The notes: a model not told the origin generated them from the sequence alone. Positions 33,230 to 45,990 are shown, numbered from the stretch's first letter. The stretch is DNA of 64,000 bases from Phyto melanocephala (GCA_941918925.1 OW799234.1:59066968-59130967); one strand, 5' to 3'. Numbers and translations are program-made.

Positions 33230-33650
33230 CGTAAACCATTTGAGAAGGGGTCAAAAAACTCAGTAGATAGTGAGCAGTTAAATTCCTGTGCGTTAACGTA
33301 CACGTCGGTCTCTTAAAAACATTGCTGTTGAAAACGCAGGTGACGCCAAAAACCCCAAAACATTAACTGTGCTTTATTCTCAACTACTTTAAATTTCACG
33401 AAACAAACGAAGAAGTCAAACAATATTTTTCGATAAAGCGCACTTCTATTCCATGACTTAGTGAACACACAAAAGTGACTTGAAAGTCCACACGTCATAC
33501 ATTAGAAACAAATCTGAATTTTTGACAGGCGGTATGAAACAATCCATTAATTGCAGCAACGATTTCCAGAACAAAATATCTTACGAAACTCTGATGTAAA
33601 CTATGCATTTTTTTCTTTGGGGACTGTAAAATATTAGGTTTATTAAAATT
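33230..33650 (+). pseudogene. Second DD41D-like transposase remnant, heavily decayed
   Basis: Plus-strand frames give RTRRSLKNIAVENAGDAKNP (linker before the catalytic domain, compare VRQRTGR at 51930), FFDKAHFYSMT (first catalytic Asp block, usually FSDEAHF), LQQRFPEQNILRNSDVNYAF then FSLGTVKY. The second Asp block is lost and numerous stops intervene. Its order after the fragment at 32736-33080 could mean one element rearranged or two adjacent copies. The blocks repeat functions already passed, so two copies is more likely. Confidence 0.6.
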
Positions 33651-33659
33651 CTTTTTTCC

Positions 33660-34890
33660 GCTACAGTCTACTGTGCACATGTTACCCTTGGGCAAAACCA
33701 AAACTTTTCACTTGACCATTTTAAAGATGTGTCCACTAAAAATAACTTGATTTTTGAAATAGAAATTCATTTCAGTCATTTCATCGTCCCCATGCTCCAG
33801 TTTATATTAATACTTGTGACACAAAACTCTAACGAAGATACAAAGTTGGTGTTGCTGCATACAATGGCGATGATGAGTACACTTACTCCAAACGAGTATA
33901 TTTACCCTTAAGGGAATCTTGTTAAACTCAAGTTCTGTTGCTATTTGCTAAATCTTATACACAATAAAATTTTAGATAAAGCATTAAGTAAGAAAAAAAA
34001 AACAAACATAAAATCACAATTCAATTGATATATTTGCTGTTTTGTGACCGATAGTAAGAAAAAACAATTTGTCGAACTGCAGCAAAACGAAGCCAATTGT
34101 CGCAAATACTTACACACTGAAATGTCTGCCCAAAATCAGTAGAAACAAAAAGTACAAAATTAAAGCTATAACAAGACTCAGCTTGAGGGTGCTCGACACA
34201 AAAATTTATGACATTCATTAGAACGTCAGATTAAAAAATCTTAAAGGACAACACGATAAAAGAAAACACCCAAAAATACTTAATATTGGAATTGAAATTT
34301 AAGCAGCTGACACCAGGCTCACACTGATGCACACAGTTGCCCCTCATTGTTTGGCTAACAACTTAAGAGTGGATTTTCATGTTTAAATTGACTTGAGGTC
34401 GACCTGAATATGAAAAAAATAAATGCCTGTTTGAAAATATCCTAAATATGGAATCATTTTTGTTGTAAATAGAAAGGTAGAGTGGAAAGGAAAAAAAAAT
34501 AGTAATCAAAATTAAATTTAAATCTACATAACAACAACTTTAAATATTTAAGTCGAATATTGAAAGTCACTTAAGTCAGGACAAGCAAATGCACATGGGC
34601 ACAGATGTTATTGTGCTAAACTTACAGTTTATAATGAAAGTATTTAGACAATAGTACACTGGAGTGCTTACATTTATATTTGACAAAATGTATTCCATCT
34701 AACGAAGAACACCCAAACAAGCATTCGTAAGTATAGACTTGTAAGTTGTGGGAGCGTAAAATTTAAAAACAATTCTGAAATGATAAAATGTTGTTTTTTT
34801 AAGTTTTTAGGATAAGCAAAGTAATAAACTGAATTTAATTAATTCAAAATTTATTTGTTAATTTTTAAAGTGTAATTTTTTATGAATTAA
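33660..34890. other. Non-coding stretch
   Basis: No recognised domain. A 65-codon minus-strand frame (34021-34218) has fairly even composition, but I do not recognise it and found no support for it being an exon. Confidence 0.4.
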
Positions 34891-34972
34891 GTTTTTTGGG
34901 CTGGCAGCACTGGTTGGTAATTGTGTCCCAACTACATCTGTGAAAGTTTTCAGTATACTCTACCATTTCAGC

Positions 34973-35687
34973 ATGGAGAAATTCACAAACGAGCAAAGAC
35001 TGCAAATCGTTAAAATTTATTATCAAAATTCGTGTTCTGTTAAATCCACTGTTTTATCGAAAAATTGTGTTCAGCGATGTGGCTCATTTCTGGCTAAATG
35101 GATATGTAAACAAGAAAAACTGTCACATCTGGGGTGAAGAACAGCCTCATACCGTAAAACAATTACCGATGCATTCCGAAAAAACGACAGTTTGGTGTGG
35201 TTTAAGGGCTGGTGGCATTATCGGTTCATTTTTCTTCAAAGACGATCGTGGAAGAAACGTTACCGTCAACGGCGAACGATATCGAGACATGATACGCGAC
35301 TTTTTGTTGCCCAAATGGGCTGAGTTGTACTTGGTTGATATGTGGTTTCAACAAGACAGTGCCACATGCCACACAGCTCGCGAAACAATGAACATATTGA
35401 AGGATGAATTTGGTGAGCAGTTTATCTTTCGAAATGGCCCTATGAGTTGGCCGCCAAGATCATGTGATTTGACGCCTTTTGACTATTTCGTGTGGGGTTA
35501 TGTGAAATCGTTGGTCTATGTGGACAAGCCAAACACGATTGAAGCCTTAGAGTATAACATAACATGTGTTGTTAATGGAATACAAGCCCAAATGCTCAAA
35601 AAAGTGGTGCAAAATTGGACTTTGCGAATGGACCATTTGAACCGGAGCCGCGGGCAACATTTACATGAAGTTATTTTTAAGAAGTAA
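34973..35687 (+). pseudogene. DD41D-like (rosa-type) mariner transposase with internal deletion
   Basis: The ATG at 34973 opens MEKFTNEQRLQIVKIYYQNS then CSVKSTVLS, the family N-terminus. About 130 expected codons are missing, and the frame shifts. From about 35062 the protein resumes KIVFSDVAHFWLNGYVNKKN, with the first catalytic Asp in SDVAHF, and stays open to the natural stop at 35685. It contains RAGGIIGSFFFKDD, VTVNGERYRDMIRDFLLPKW, WFQQDSATCHTARETMNILK (second Asp), WPPRSCDLTPFDYFVWGYVK (third Asp) and the C-terminal SRGQHLHEVIFKK. Between the second Asp and the two acidic residues of DLTPFD there are 36 and 41 residues, and DD41D elements are known from Ceratitis rosa (recalled). This is the best preserved transposase of this type here. 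No terminal repeats were identified. Confidence 0.85.
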
Positions 35688-35805
35688 ATGACAAAGACCA
35701 ATTTTCGATTCCAATAAAAATTTTTAATATATTTTGCAAATTTCAGCGTTTTATAAGATTCCTAAAGACTCTTATCATATGAAGTAATTTTTTTCTCAAA
35801 ACTTA

Positions 35806-35960
35806 TAACAATGTCCGTCTGTCCGTGTATTGGTTGAAATCAACTTTAAGAAGCCCTACATTTTGCAGGAGTGAAGTGCTATTTAAATCTAGAACAATAT
35901 CTATGTATATTACTTTCGGAAATATGAGCTTATAGATACGACTGTCACTGTTGATAAAAT
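35806..35960 (+). repeat. Family A repeat fragment, copy 6
   Basis: Starts in the microsatellite (GTCCGTCTGTCCGTGTATTG) and continues GTTGAAATCAACTTTAAGAA and on to an ATATGAGCTTATA-like part. Ends missing. Confidence 0.55.
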
Positions 35961-35969
35961 AAAAATTAA

Positions 35970-36940
35970 AACTTACAGCCATATGATTATTTATAAACAT
36001 GTTTGTTACAATTTATATAAATTATATGCTTCTGGGGATATTCGAAACATCGTATTTTTTAAGAATATTTTTTTTTTTTTCTAAAATATCTAGTTACAAG
36101 CTCATAATTTATTTTTGGATATGACAAAGACACCAAATTTCAAGCCATAGTCAAGTAAATTAATGCCAATAAAAACTGACAAATGGGCTTGAAACTAATT
36201 GTGCATACAAAAATAAACAGTAATACGGTGTTGTTAGTACAATTTACAAATGAAAAACCATTTTCTAATATTTTTTTTTTACAATAGATAGGGTTTTTAA
36301 GGCTATTAGAAAAAATGCTTTGAATAGCAGAAAAAATTAAAATCCATGATGGCCACTACAAAATGACGTACAATATATTTATATGTGGGTCATATATAGT
36401 ATTTAAAAATGTACCCCCATCAACTCCCTAAATTTAGGTGTCAAAACCGAGGAATACCATAAACTATAAAGAAGTACAAAAAATTAAAGATGGCATCCGA
36501 AATACATATATTAAATTCGACTTTCCCACAGTCATAATATCAGTACTCAAGACAAATATATAGTGTGCCATTTAATAGCCTGTTGAAACTTCGAACCTTG
36601 CTGTTCTTCCATTATTTATTCAAGAGGTTAATTTTCTCAATGCCTGACAGAGGTAACAGAAATAATACCTTTCTCCCTAATACTCAAACTATTAGCAATG
36701 CAGGGCATTTCAAAATTGTACTTGGATTAATGATCATTACAAATACTCTCATTTTATTTTTGATTATGCAAACATATTCCTATAGTTTTTATTTTAACAT
36801 CGTTTAACAATAATACTGTGTTTCATTTAACTTGTTAATAACTTATTCTTCAAAGTAAGTCTTAAATTATTTAATTTTTTTTATACTTCTAATTGTAATT
36901 TATACTTTTTAATTTTATTTATTATAACTAAAATATCAAA
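35970..36940. other. Non-coding stretch with traces of the GATGGC repeat
   Basis: Contains CATGATGGCCACTACAAAAT near 36345 and AAAGATGGCATCCGAAATAC near 36486, relatives of the repeat at 28746-29235. No gene seen. Confidence 0.4.
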
Positions 36941-36945
36941 TAGCT

Positions 36946-38093
36946 GCATAACTGCTCTTGCAGATGTATCTGAGAACATCAGGTGTAATCTTGAGGATGA
37001 TAAAATTAACTTTCTGGTTCTCCTTGATCACTCGAAGGCATTTGATACGGTAGACCATTATATTCTTTGTACCAAACTAAGATATTTATTTAAATTTTCA
37101 ATGACAGCCACAAAACTTATTTCATCGTATCTCTCTGATCGGTTTCAGTCAGTTTCTGTTAATAACACAGTTTCCAATCCCTTAAGATTAAAAAGAGGTG
37201 TGCCTCAAGGATCAATTTTGGGACCATTATTATTCTCAATTTACGTTAATGACTTACCTCAACAATTATCTTACTGTAATGTCCATATGTATGCAGATGA
37301 TGTGCAATTGTATATTGGCAGCCCAGTGCAATCAATCACAGAAAATATTAATAAACTTAATCATGATTTGACCAACATTCATCGTTGGGCATCGGCAAAT
37401 CGACTATGTTTAAATCCTAATAAATCCAAATGTCTGATTATCCATAGAAGAACCGTAACTCCTATCAGAGCAGATATCGTTATAAATAATGAAAAGGTTG
37501 ACATAGTAACTACAGTAAGAAATCTAGGAATATTATTTAACAGCAATCTAACATGGTCAAGTTACATAGACTCACTAGTTATAAAGGTATATAATAAGTT
37601 AAGAACATTATGGTCGGTGCAATATTTTACGCCATTGAGGGTGAGAATGCTACTAGCGAAGGCCTATTTGGTTCCTAGTCTGACTTATGGCTGTGAATTG
37701 TTTTCTCGTTGTAATTTCCTGAGTAGGAAGAAGCTTGAAGTGTTGTATAATAATATTGTAAGATATGTGTATGGTCTAAGGCAACGTGATCATGTGTCAT
37801 CTTTTTCAAAAAACCTATATGGAGTATCATTTGAAAACTTTTTAAATATAAGAATGCTAATTTTCCTTTGGAAAATTATTTATACTGAAGAGCCAAAATA
37901 CTTATTTCAAAAGATTCGTTTTGCTAGGTCATCTAGAGGCAGAAAAATTATAATTCCAAGATTTCGTTGTCTCGTTTCTGAGTGGCAGTTTTTCATAAAT
38001 GCTATTCGTCTTTGGAATGCTCTTCCACACAATCAACAAACAAATAGCAACGCAATTAATTTTAAAAAATTTCTATTTAATTATTTTGATTAA
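36946..38093 (+). pseudogene. LINE reverse transcriptase, C-terminal two thirds
   Basis: The frame enters at SCITALADVSENIRCNLEDD (36946) and is open without a stop to 38091. It contains LVLLDHSKAFDTVDHYIL (RT motif A, first catalytic Asp), RLKRGVPQGSILGPLLFSIY then VNDL, MYADDVQLYIGS (motif C, the YADD catalytic pair), LCLNPNKSKCLII, TVRNLGILFNSNLTW (motif E region), and a long thumb/C-terminal region ending WNALPHNQQ then FKKFLFNYFD. Such elements normally have an upstream apurinic endonuclease and fingers domain, absent here. The uninterrupted 380-codon frame shows recent insertion. It resembles jockey/I superfamily polymerases; I could not fix the clade. Confidence 0.9.
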
Positions 38094-38377
38094 ACCTTTT
38101 AAATTTTTAGTTTTTGTATAATGTTATTATTTTTTTTATCTTGATTAAATGTCTTATTATTACTTTATTGCTTTATAATTAAATTTTTATTTTTATTTTT
38201 GTTTTTTATTTTGAAAATGTTTGAAAATAGAATTTATTTTTATCATGTATTTAAGTATTATTTGTTATGGCAAAATTTTTTTGTACAAATTTAAATTCCT
38301 GTACTATAATTATAAGACTAAGTCTTGTTGTGCAAGGAAACAATAAAATAAATAAATAAATAAATAAAATAAATAAA
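36946..38377 (+). mobile_element. 5'-truncated non-LTR retrotransposon (LINE)
   Basis: Starts abruptly in the middle of the reverse transcriptase gene and ends with about 250 bp of 3' untranslated sequence and an AATAAATAAAT tail (38342-38377), the usual form of incomplete target-primed reverse transcription. No target duplication could be assigned with confidence. Confidence 0.85.
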
Positions 38378-38379
38378 TA

Positions 38380-40040
38380 TCCTATTGTGCTATTATCTAC
38401 CCAGTACTATTAGATAAGACTTGTTTTTTGTTGTACTGTATTGATCAAAAAAATAAATTAGACAAAAAAAATACTGATAACAAATAAAGGGGCTTGACCA
38501 ATAGAATACAATCATGTTAAGATTCAAACTCACAGATGGCGTCGGAAATAATAAAGCAAAATGTCATATAACACTAAATCTTAATCTAGACAAACAACCT
38601 AAGATGTGGCTACTTTATATATGTACATAATGGTGAAGGGCATAATCTGATACTGAATATAATATTCTTACTAGTCTTGTAATTATATAATAACGCTTAC
38701 CTTTACGGGGATAAAAAATTATATTTTCCCTCTGTTAACTTATTTTTTTGCTTGACATATATTTACCCATTTAGTGATGTAATATTATAAATTTTAATAC
38801 TTATTTGTAAATCAGCGTGACAAGTACTTGTCTTCAAGAAGATCGTGATATAAAAATAATGAGTTCAGATGCCAAACTGTAAGTAAGTATTTTTAACTCA
38901 TTATATAGCAATGATACTTTTGCTGCAACTTCGTCAATTTGACTAGAAAATTAAACTATTTTACATAAATCTACAGTTTTGAAAATAATACAATTTCGGA
39001 CCTTGCAAAGTTCTGTTAAAACACTTCTTATATCTACTGTCTCCCTTACAAACGAAAATAAGACTATAAATTTACACCTACCAACAAAAACAACAAGGTA
39101 ATACCACCAAGCTTTTGCCTTTGAAATAGTAGATGGGTATTTAGAATAAAAACTACCTTCTCTTATGCTTTATAATTAAGTAAAACATGTTGTACATTAT
39201 TTACACTAAGCGAAGAAAATGTGTGTGTGAGAGAGAGAGTGAGAGTTATCTCACACAAACGCACACTTTTTATAAAAGTTATTAGAAACAAGCAAAACAA
39301 CTGTCATTGCCGCCACTGGGACAAGCATTGTGAATACGATTTATGCGTTTAATAAACAAACGACCACCGCAGGACATGTAAAGTGTCCTGAAAATATAAT
39401 AATATAAATTGTATACACGCATAAACATACACTTGCGTTAAATAACGCGACAAGGTCGCTGGCAACAACATCTTGCAGTGAATCTATGTGTGTGCACAAA
39501 ATCTCGTAGACAAAGAAAACGACAACAACTAAATCTTTTAGCCATTGAATTGAATTCTTGCGTTCACTCTTCTTATAAACCACTGCAACCAACCACTGTT
39601 GAATATAGTCCGTATGAAGGGCTCCATCCTCCTCTATTGTAACCGTTATTTAAAGGGAAAGCAGAGGCATCTTTAGCAGATGTGTCTTAATTTTATTTTT
39701 ATTTTATTTCAAATATTTACGCAGTTTATTTTTTATTGTGGTCGCCATTGCCACATTTGGGGACAAACAAGCTCATACGTATTTATAAATTCAAAACTTT
39801 AAGATTGTTTGCATCCTCCTTTTTTAGCTTCTTCGCATTCTAAACATTCTTTATATTTTATAGTTGTTATCATTTTATTGTTGTACCGCTTTGCTTTTTT
39901 CCCATTTACAATTGTTATTGTCAACATTTAATGTGAAAGATTATGTCGCGTCTTTTGTTATAGTGGCAGCTAATCAACCAAAAACAAACGCAGTACAATT
40001 TTGTAATGAGTCCTAGAAATAATCTGTATAAAGAGCTTGC
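38380..40040. other. Non-coding stretch
   Basis: Includes a GATGGCGTCGGAAATAATA repeat trace (about 38535), a partial MITE (38788-38950), and a GTGTGAGAGAGAGAGTGAGAG microsatellite near 39222. No recognised gene. Confidence 0.45.
38788..38950. mobile_element. Partial copy related to the MITE at 45991-46535
   Basis: GACAAGTACTTGTC and ATAATGAGTTCAGATGCCAA, ACTGTAAGTAAGTATTTTTA, ACTCATTATATAGCAATGAT follow the order of the right half of 45991-46535, diverged. Confidence 0.45.
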
Positions 40041-40043
40041 ATA

Positions 40044-42719
40044 TGTGACGCGAAAAATAGAAAGGGACCTAAGGGTAAAACAAAAGGTAAAAGGAGAGCC
40101 ATTTTAAAGATTTAAATACGTGTATCTTTGGTATACCATCACTGAGAGTGTTGGTATTGGTCTCATTTGAACGCGACACATCTCATAATGTCAGGAACGT
40201 TTTGGTCAACCTTGAAAATGCGCGTAGGTCGTCACTACCTTTTGTTTTGTGTAGTTGGTTTTTACTGTTTTGTACTTAGCGCGCTGTTTCCATGAGTTTG
40301 ATATTAATTTTGCTTGCGTTTTTTCGAATCCAGCTTTATTTTCTGAAATTATTAATTGTGAATTATAATAAATACTCATTTATAATTCTTTTAAATCGTG
40401 AATATCACTCTGTTAGTACGAAAATTTTTTCACATAACCTTATCATATTATTCGCGAAAATAATTTAAAACTGATAACATTCTTACTGTTTGTTTTAGGA
40501 TGAAATGGTGGACAAATTCGAAGAAGTAGATTTACTTTATCGCTTTCCTGATGACGAGGATGATGACGGTCACTTCTCAGAATTATCGGATAGTGACTCT
40601 GAAGATGATACCGATAATACGTACCTTGACAAATCTAATCTTGATTTACGTGAAGAAAAGGTAGTTGCTCGACTGTATGGTACAAAAATAACTCCGTGTT
40701 GTTCAAATCAATGCAATGAAGTGATCCCTCAGAAGAAGGCTGTGGATTTTTGTACGTCTTTCATGAATTTAGATAAGGAATCCCAAGATTTAATTATTCT
40801 CGCAAATCTGGCAGCTCACCTTGACGATGCAATGCTCAAGTCAAAAGTGGGGGATCGTTCGCGAGCTATGAAGAAACGGTACAATCAGGTATATTATTTT
40901 CGAAGTTTGCCGATATGCAGTGATATTTACTTCTTCCTGTATACAATGGGAATTAAACGCTACAAAAATCTAATAGAACATTACGACAAAAGTGGTGTTT
41001 ATCCACGCGAACATGGCATGACGAATAAAATTATTCGTACAGATGCTTTAACTACTCTGAAAAAAAATAAATTGTTTTATTTATCCGCCTTTTTTGCTGA
41101 AACTGTTGCTATCACTTTACCTAGACGTCAACCAAATCATCGTGATTATTGTTTATTAAAACTTCCAACTACTGAAAGTAAGACTTCAGTTTACACTAGA
41201 TACACCAACAGCGTCGAATTAGGTGGTAAAATCGTAAATCTTTGCACTTTCCAGACGCTGTGGAAGAAATATTGTTTCTTGCAAAAGATGCTGTTAATAC
41301 AGTAAACGTTACTGATGTTGAAAAAGAAGCAGCATTGAAGGTATATTCTGATCATTTGCAATCTGCCAGCACTCAGCAAGAGTACTATAACGACTTGAGA
41401 GCATTAATCAAGCCTGATCCAAATGCCATGTATCCAGGTATTCCAGAGGAGAATTATATAGTAATATCTACGGATTATGCTCAAAATGTTACCTTTCCGT
41501 TGGGTCCACAGCAAATAGGAACTGCATACTTTAAATCAGGTCGCAAAACAGCAATTTTCGGAATTACAAACGAACGTCAAAATGTTCAACACATCTTCTG
41601 TATTGACGAAAGCGATTACATTGGAAAAGGTCCGACTTCACTAATATCAATGCTTGCACTATTCAACTAAAAAGTTAGTGATATTCGCTGATAACTGTGT
41701 TTCATAAAATAAAAACAATGCGATGATACGATATTTACAACACCTTGTCGATACTTCCAGATGTGAGTCAGTTGAATTAAACTTTTTGTTAACCGGACAT
41801 ACAAAGTTTTCACCTGATCGTTTATTTGGAGTTTTCAAATCAAAATATGGCCAAACTAATGTCGACTGTTTAATGGATGTAGTTGATTGTGTTAGAAAAT
41901 CATCTCGTAATGGATTTAATGTTCCTGTACCTATTCGACTTCCAAACTCAAGTGAGCCTGTTGTTGGGTGGGGAAAATGGGACGAATACTTCTCCACTAA
42001 ATATAAAATTTTAGTTGGAATATCGAAGTATCATCACTTTGTATTTATTGCTCAGTCACCAGTGCAATGTAAACTGTTTGCGAAATAACCCAGCATAAAT
42101 GAAAACATACATCTGAGTAACAATACCAGTTTCGATGACAAATCAATTATAATTCCGTCACCAGGGTTATCGATGAAACGTCAATGGTACTTGTTTAAAG
42201 AGATCCGGGGTTTATGTTTTGACGATTCAAAAAAAGATTCGGTTGCTCCGCTTCCTCTGGTCTCTGGAAATAGAAACGAAGAGGAGGATTCGGAGGAAGT
42301 AGACAATCCTCAAGAAGTGGAGGCAGCAGACGTTAAGAAGAAATCGAAAAAAAATAAAGGACCGGTACCGTCAAGTTCTAAGGAACCAATTCGCAAGAAC
42401 CGTCGATTAAAATGATTTTTCTATTTTCTGAAATTGTTCATAAGGAAAAAAATAAATTTTTTGTAGTTTCGTAAAATCAAGTTATTTTGTTAATTTAGTA
42501 GGGGAAAAAATTAAAATAAATAAATGTTACTGTTAGTGCCCTTTCTATTTGCGCTTAGTATCGTCGACTTTACTTTTATAAAACGCGCATATCTCTGGAA
42601 GAGAACACTTTTGGGGCATGGCATCGGTCTCATTCGATGCTCAGATGTTGTCCACATCAAAAAAAAAGTGAAAATTGTTTTTTTTTACCCTTAGGTCCCT
42701 TTCTCTATGCGCTGTCACA
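40044..42719 (+). mobile_element. Complete DNA transposon with DUF7869-type gene and inverted repeats
   Basis: A 2,676-bp element. The left end is TGTGACGCGAAAAATAGAAA then GGGACCTAAGGGTAAAA (40044-40080). The right end, inverted, is TTTACCCTTAGGTCCCTTTC then TCTATGCGCTGTCACA (to 42719). TA flanks both sides, consistent with a TA target duplication. A second, subterminal copy of the end motif (GTGCCCTTTCTATTTGCGC) lies at about 42536. A single gene runs rightward inside. A coding-deleted derivative is at 23948-24266. I recall no named superfamily with this pairing of protein and ends. Confidence 0.85.
40505..42413 (+). pseudogene. DUF7869-family putative transposase, broken
   Basis: The start is at 40505, just after a good 3' splice site (TTACTGTTTGTTTTAG), so an upstream non-coding exon is possible. 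Residues 1-60 are acidic (FPDDEDDDGHFSELSDSD). Then come YFRSLPICSDIYFFLYTMGI, YPREHGMTNK and CTFQTLWKKYC. Near 41250 the frame shifts and about 20 codons, including an expected Cys pair, are missing. The next part has EENYIVISTDYAQNVTFPLG (first Asp) and CIDESDYIGKGPTSLISML. After another shift comes IFADNCVS, a stop, NKNNAMIRYLQHLV (second Asp; the usual GQNKN has its Gln codon turned to TAA), then LLTGHTKFSPDRLFGVFKSK (third Asp), one more stop at 42086, and GLSMKRQWYLFKEIRGLCF with a basic tail. The spaced Asp blocks look like an RNase H-fold transposase. The family name and catalytic role are recall and inference. Confidence 0.75.
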
Positions 42720-45700
42720 TATAGTGAGATAACTACTAAAATAACTGCGTTTTTGTTGTAGTTGAAATTCCATTAAAATTTTAGATTTTAATACACATTG
42801 TCAAAAAAGAAAATAGATAAATATACAATTGATTATTTATTAAAGTCCATCTTGAATGACATACAAATATGCAAAAAAAAGTCTAATTTAAAGCCACACT
42901 ATAATTATTGTAACCTGGTAAGTTTTCAATATATTATTTTGTTATAAAGTCAACAATTTACCGAGTACGACAAAATATTTAATCAAACACCGAAATGTGT
43001 TTCGTAAATACATGTTGGCAAAATTAGGGTTAAAGCAAATTTATTTTTTTTTTTTAATATTTCTTTACTCTCCTCCATTATTGGTTTAATCACTCTTTTG
43101 ATGCTTTAAATGTTATTTAATTGGGTAATTGAATATCAAATATCGAATGGAAAACCTATCAAAATCATTTTAAGCGTTTACTTTAACACATTTTCACCCT
43201 GATGACTTTAGTAATCGGCCGTTCTCGGGTTTCAGCTAACCCATATGTTATTGTCGCACAACAAGTGCATCCACGGCATACCACTGTTTGAAAAGCCCGT
43301 TAAGCTGGGAACATTTTTTTACCATATTTTTAGGTCAATTGTACTTGTCAAATTTTAATTTTTAAATATTCGGTATGCACCACAGTTATTAATTTTAAAC
43401 CCTAATGTTTTCGCCATACAAACACTAGCAAGTATTGTTGTAAGTAAAAACTAATACTAGTCCGGAGTACTAAATTCCAAAAAAAAAAATTTTTAAGCAT
43501 TTTTATAAAAAGATTTTAAATACTTATTGTACAAATTGTTTTATATTTCCCTTATGGGTTATGTCTATGCAAAAAAATATTAAATTCTTTTAAATATTCT
43601 AGTACGACTAAAATCAGTTATAGACAGACAGACAATAAATATATGTATTAAAAATATACCCGTTACTTTCACTGCTAAAAGCATTCATATACCTTATGTT
43701 GTAACCTATTTCTTTAAAGTGCACCAAAACGCACTGAAATCTATAAATAAACATTTATTGAGTCATTTAATTCACCTTTTATGTAAACTTTGGCTTAGCC
43801 TTTAATATCCTTAAAGGTAAACGTAATCATTATTTTAACAATAAATAATCAAAACTTATTTGTTTTCTAACAATAGCAAACTCAAGAAAATAAAATAATT
43901 TCTATGCATAAGCATACTTAAATACAACTTATTATTGTTACAAAATAAGTACCAAACAAAAAAAAACGAAACAGGGAAAAACTGAACAAAGAAGACTTAA
44001 ATGCTTTGTTACATAGTCATATAATGGCCTTAAAAAGAAGCAAAATAAAACATTTACCAAATCCCAATACATACTCGTACCCATAAAAAAAATTCCTTGT
44101 TCACTAAACCAAGTACAGTGGGGTGGTTTAAGAAAGGAAGTTTAACTAAAATCATAATTTTTATTAAAAGGTTTCGTTAAAGCGATTATGATCATTTATT
44201 AATTAAGCAATAAATATGATGAATTTAAAAGTTGCCCTATCTGTCGTATTATCAAATTGCCATAATTTTTTAAATATAAAAATGTTTTAAAACTTTAAAA
44301 GTTTTAGAAAATGTTGATTTTAATTATTCAGCAATACTGTTTTAAGTATTTTCAAGTAGTCAAATGTTACACTTTAATAATAAGTAGCAAGATGTTAATA
44401 CTTAAATCAGGCCTGCAACTTAGTACTACCAAAAACTATTCTATTAGAAGATCAATATTTCTTTTCTGGAAGACAAAAGTCGTAATATTTTACTATCCTC
44501 CCAGTAAAAAAAATTCGAATGTACGTTTATATGCACTTCGAAAACAGCTTTACTTTAAGGCTTTGGTAGAAGGATTCATTAAGAAAAATAAAACATATTA
44601 ATCAATTACAAGTGCAAACATACTTCCCCTACTGCGAAGCAGGTATGTATTTAATTTGTAAATAAAAAGCTTACATTTACATACTAAATAGGCTTAAAAA
44701 AATGCGCATTTTGCACTTAAAAATTAATGTTTTAAAGCAAGAGCACGCCATTTAAATTTCATGCCATCTGTAAGCGGGTTTGCAAGTGAAACTTTAACAT
44801 TTCTCCCTTACAAACATGCTTTGTTTTAATTATTATTTTTTTAACTAGTAGTTAATTTAAACCAAGACAAAAATAATTCTTGAAAAAGAGATTATATCAC
44901 AATTTTATTTTTATCCACCCACTGTGCAAAGTCTCATTGAATCGTCTAATGCAACAGAGTATGAGATTGGATATAAATATTTAGGTATGAGTATATTATC
45001 GTTAAACCGTATGTTAAATTATAGTAAAATTACTACATTTGCCGCCAATTTTTAAAGGTTTCTCTTACTCTTGCATACCTTGAGAAACACACATAGAAAG
45101 TCAAGTGAATTCAAACGGAAATTGCTTGAAATTGAGACAAACATCATTGATGGAAAGTCATAAAAAGGTATAACCTAAAGAACTCGTGGAGATTAATGTA
45201 AAATGTACTAACGGGAATGCATGAATGGGTTTTTTTTTTTGACATAAATACAAACGTATGCAAGTCTGTATGTTTGTATACGTATGTATGTGTGTATAGT
45301 ATATTGGAGTAAATATGTACATAAGTATGTTAATGTGTTTTATTAAAGTTTGTCAATTGTTGTGTTTGCTATATAATAATGACGGTGATGAGGATAATGC
45401 TGCCGTTGATGGCGTTACTGTGTGCCGCATTTGTAATAGTGGTAGTAGAAAATGTAACATCATATCAAATGATTTGTTTCCGTATCATTTGATTTGAATT
45501 GACTTTGACAATAAAATGTCATTTAGTTACGAAATCTGAAAATTGGCTTATAATACAACAAACGCACAAACAAACAAACAATGTTTCATGGAGATGAAGT
45601 TAAAGCACCGACAATAAACCTGACAGTAATAGAAACATAAAGTTAAATAAACCATGATTAAATATAGACAAATTTGCAATATTATCAATCGCTTCATATA

Positions 45701-45990
45701 TTTAGCAATATTCTCCAGGCAATTTTTTCTATAAAAGCTTTTTATTTTAAACAAATATTGTAACTGATATTTTTATTATTAAAATTCTAGTTTATGACTA
45801 TGTGAGTAATTAAATTTAAACTTAATGTTCTCTCTTCTAAGATGTTAAGAAAATATTAATTTTAGTTAAATTAGAAAAAAAAACAATTAACCAAACTACA
45901 ATTTAAGTAAGCAGAAACAGCAGAAAAGAAGTAATAAATTTGGACTTCGGTTATGGCACCAATTTAATAAAACACAAGCTTACTAAAGTT
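42720..45990. other. Long non-coding stretch
   Basis: No coding motif was recognised. A less AT-rich patch at about 43195-43320 and a 96-codon frame at 44311-44601 were examined without finding a family. Otherwise AT-rich sequence with T and TG runs near 45230-45300. Confidence 0.4.

Noticed and set aside
41659..41997. 112-codon minus-strand frame inside the DUF7869 element
   Set aside because: It is the shadow of the real plus-strand gene, whose conserved blocks lie in the opposite direction.
43195..43320. Less AT-rich patch with a CAG acceptor and GTTAAG donor, possible exon
   Set aside because: The open frame (LTHMLLSHNKCIHGIPLFEK) has no recognisable family and the splice signals are weak and common by chance.
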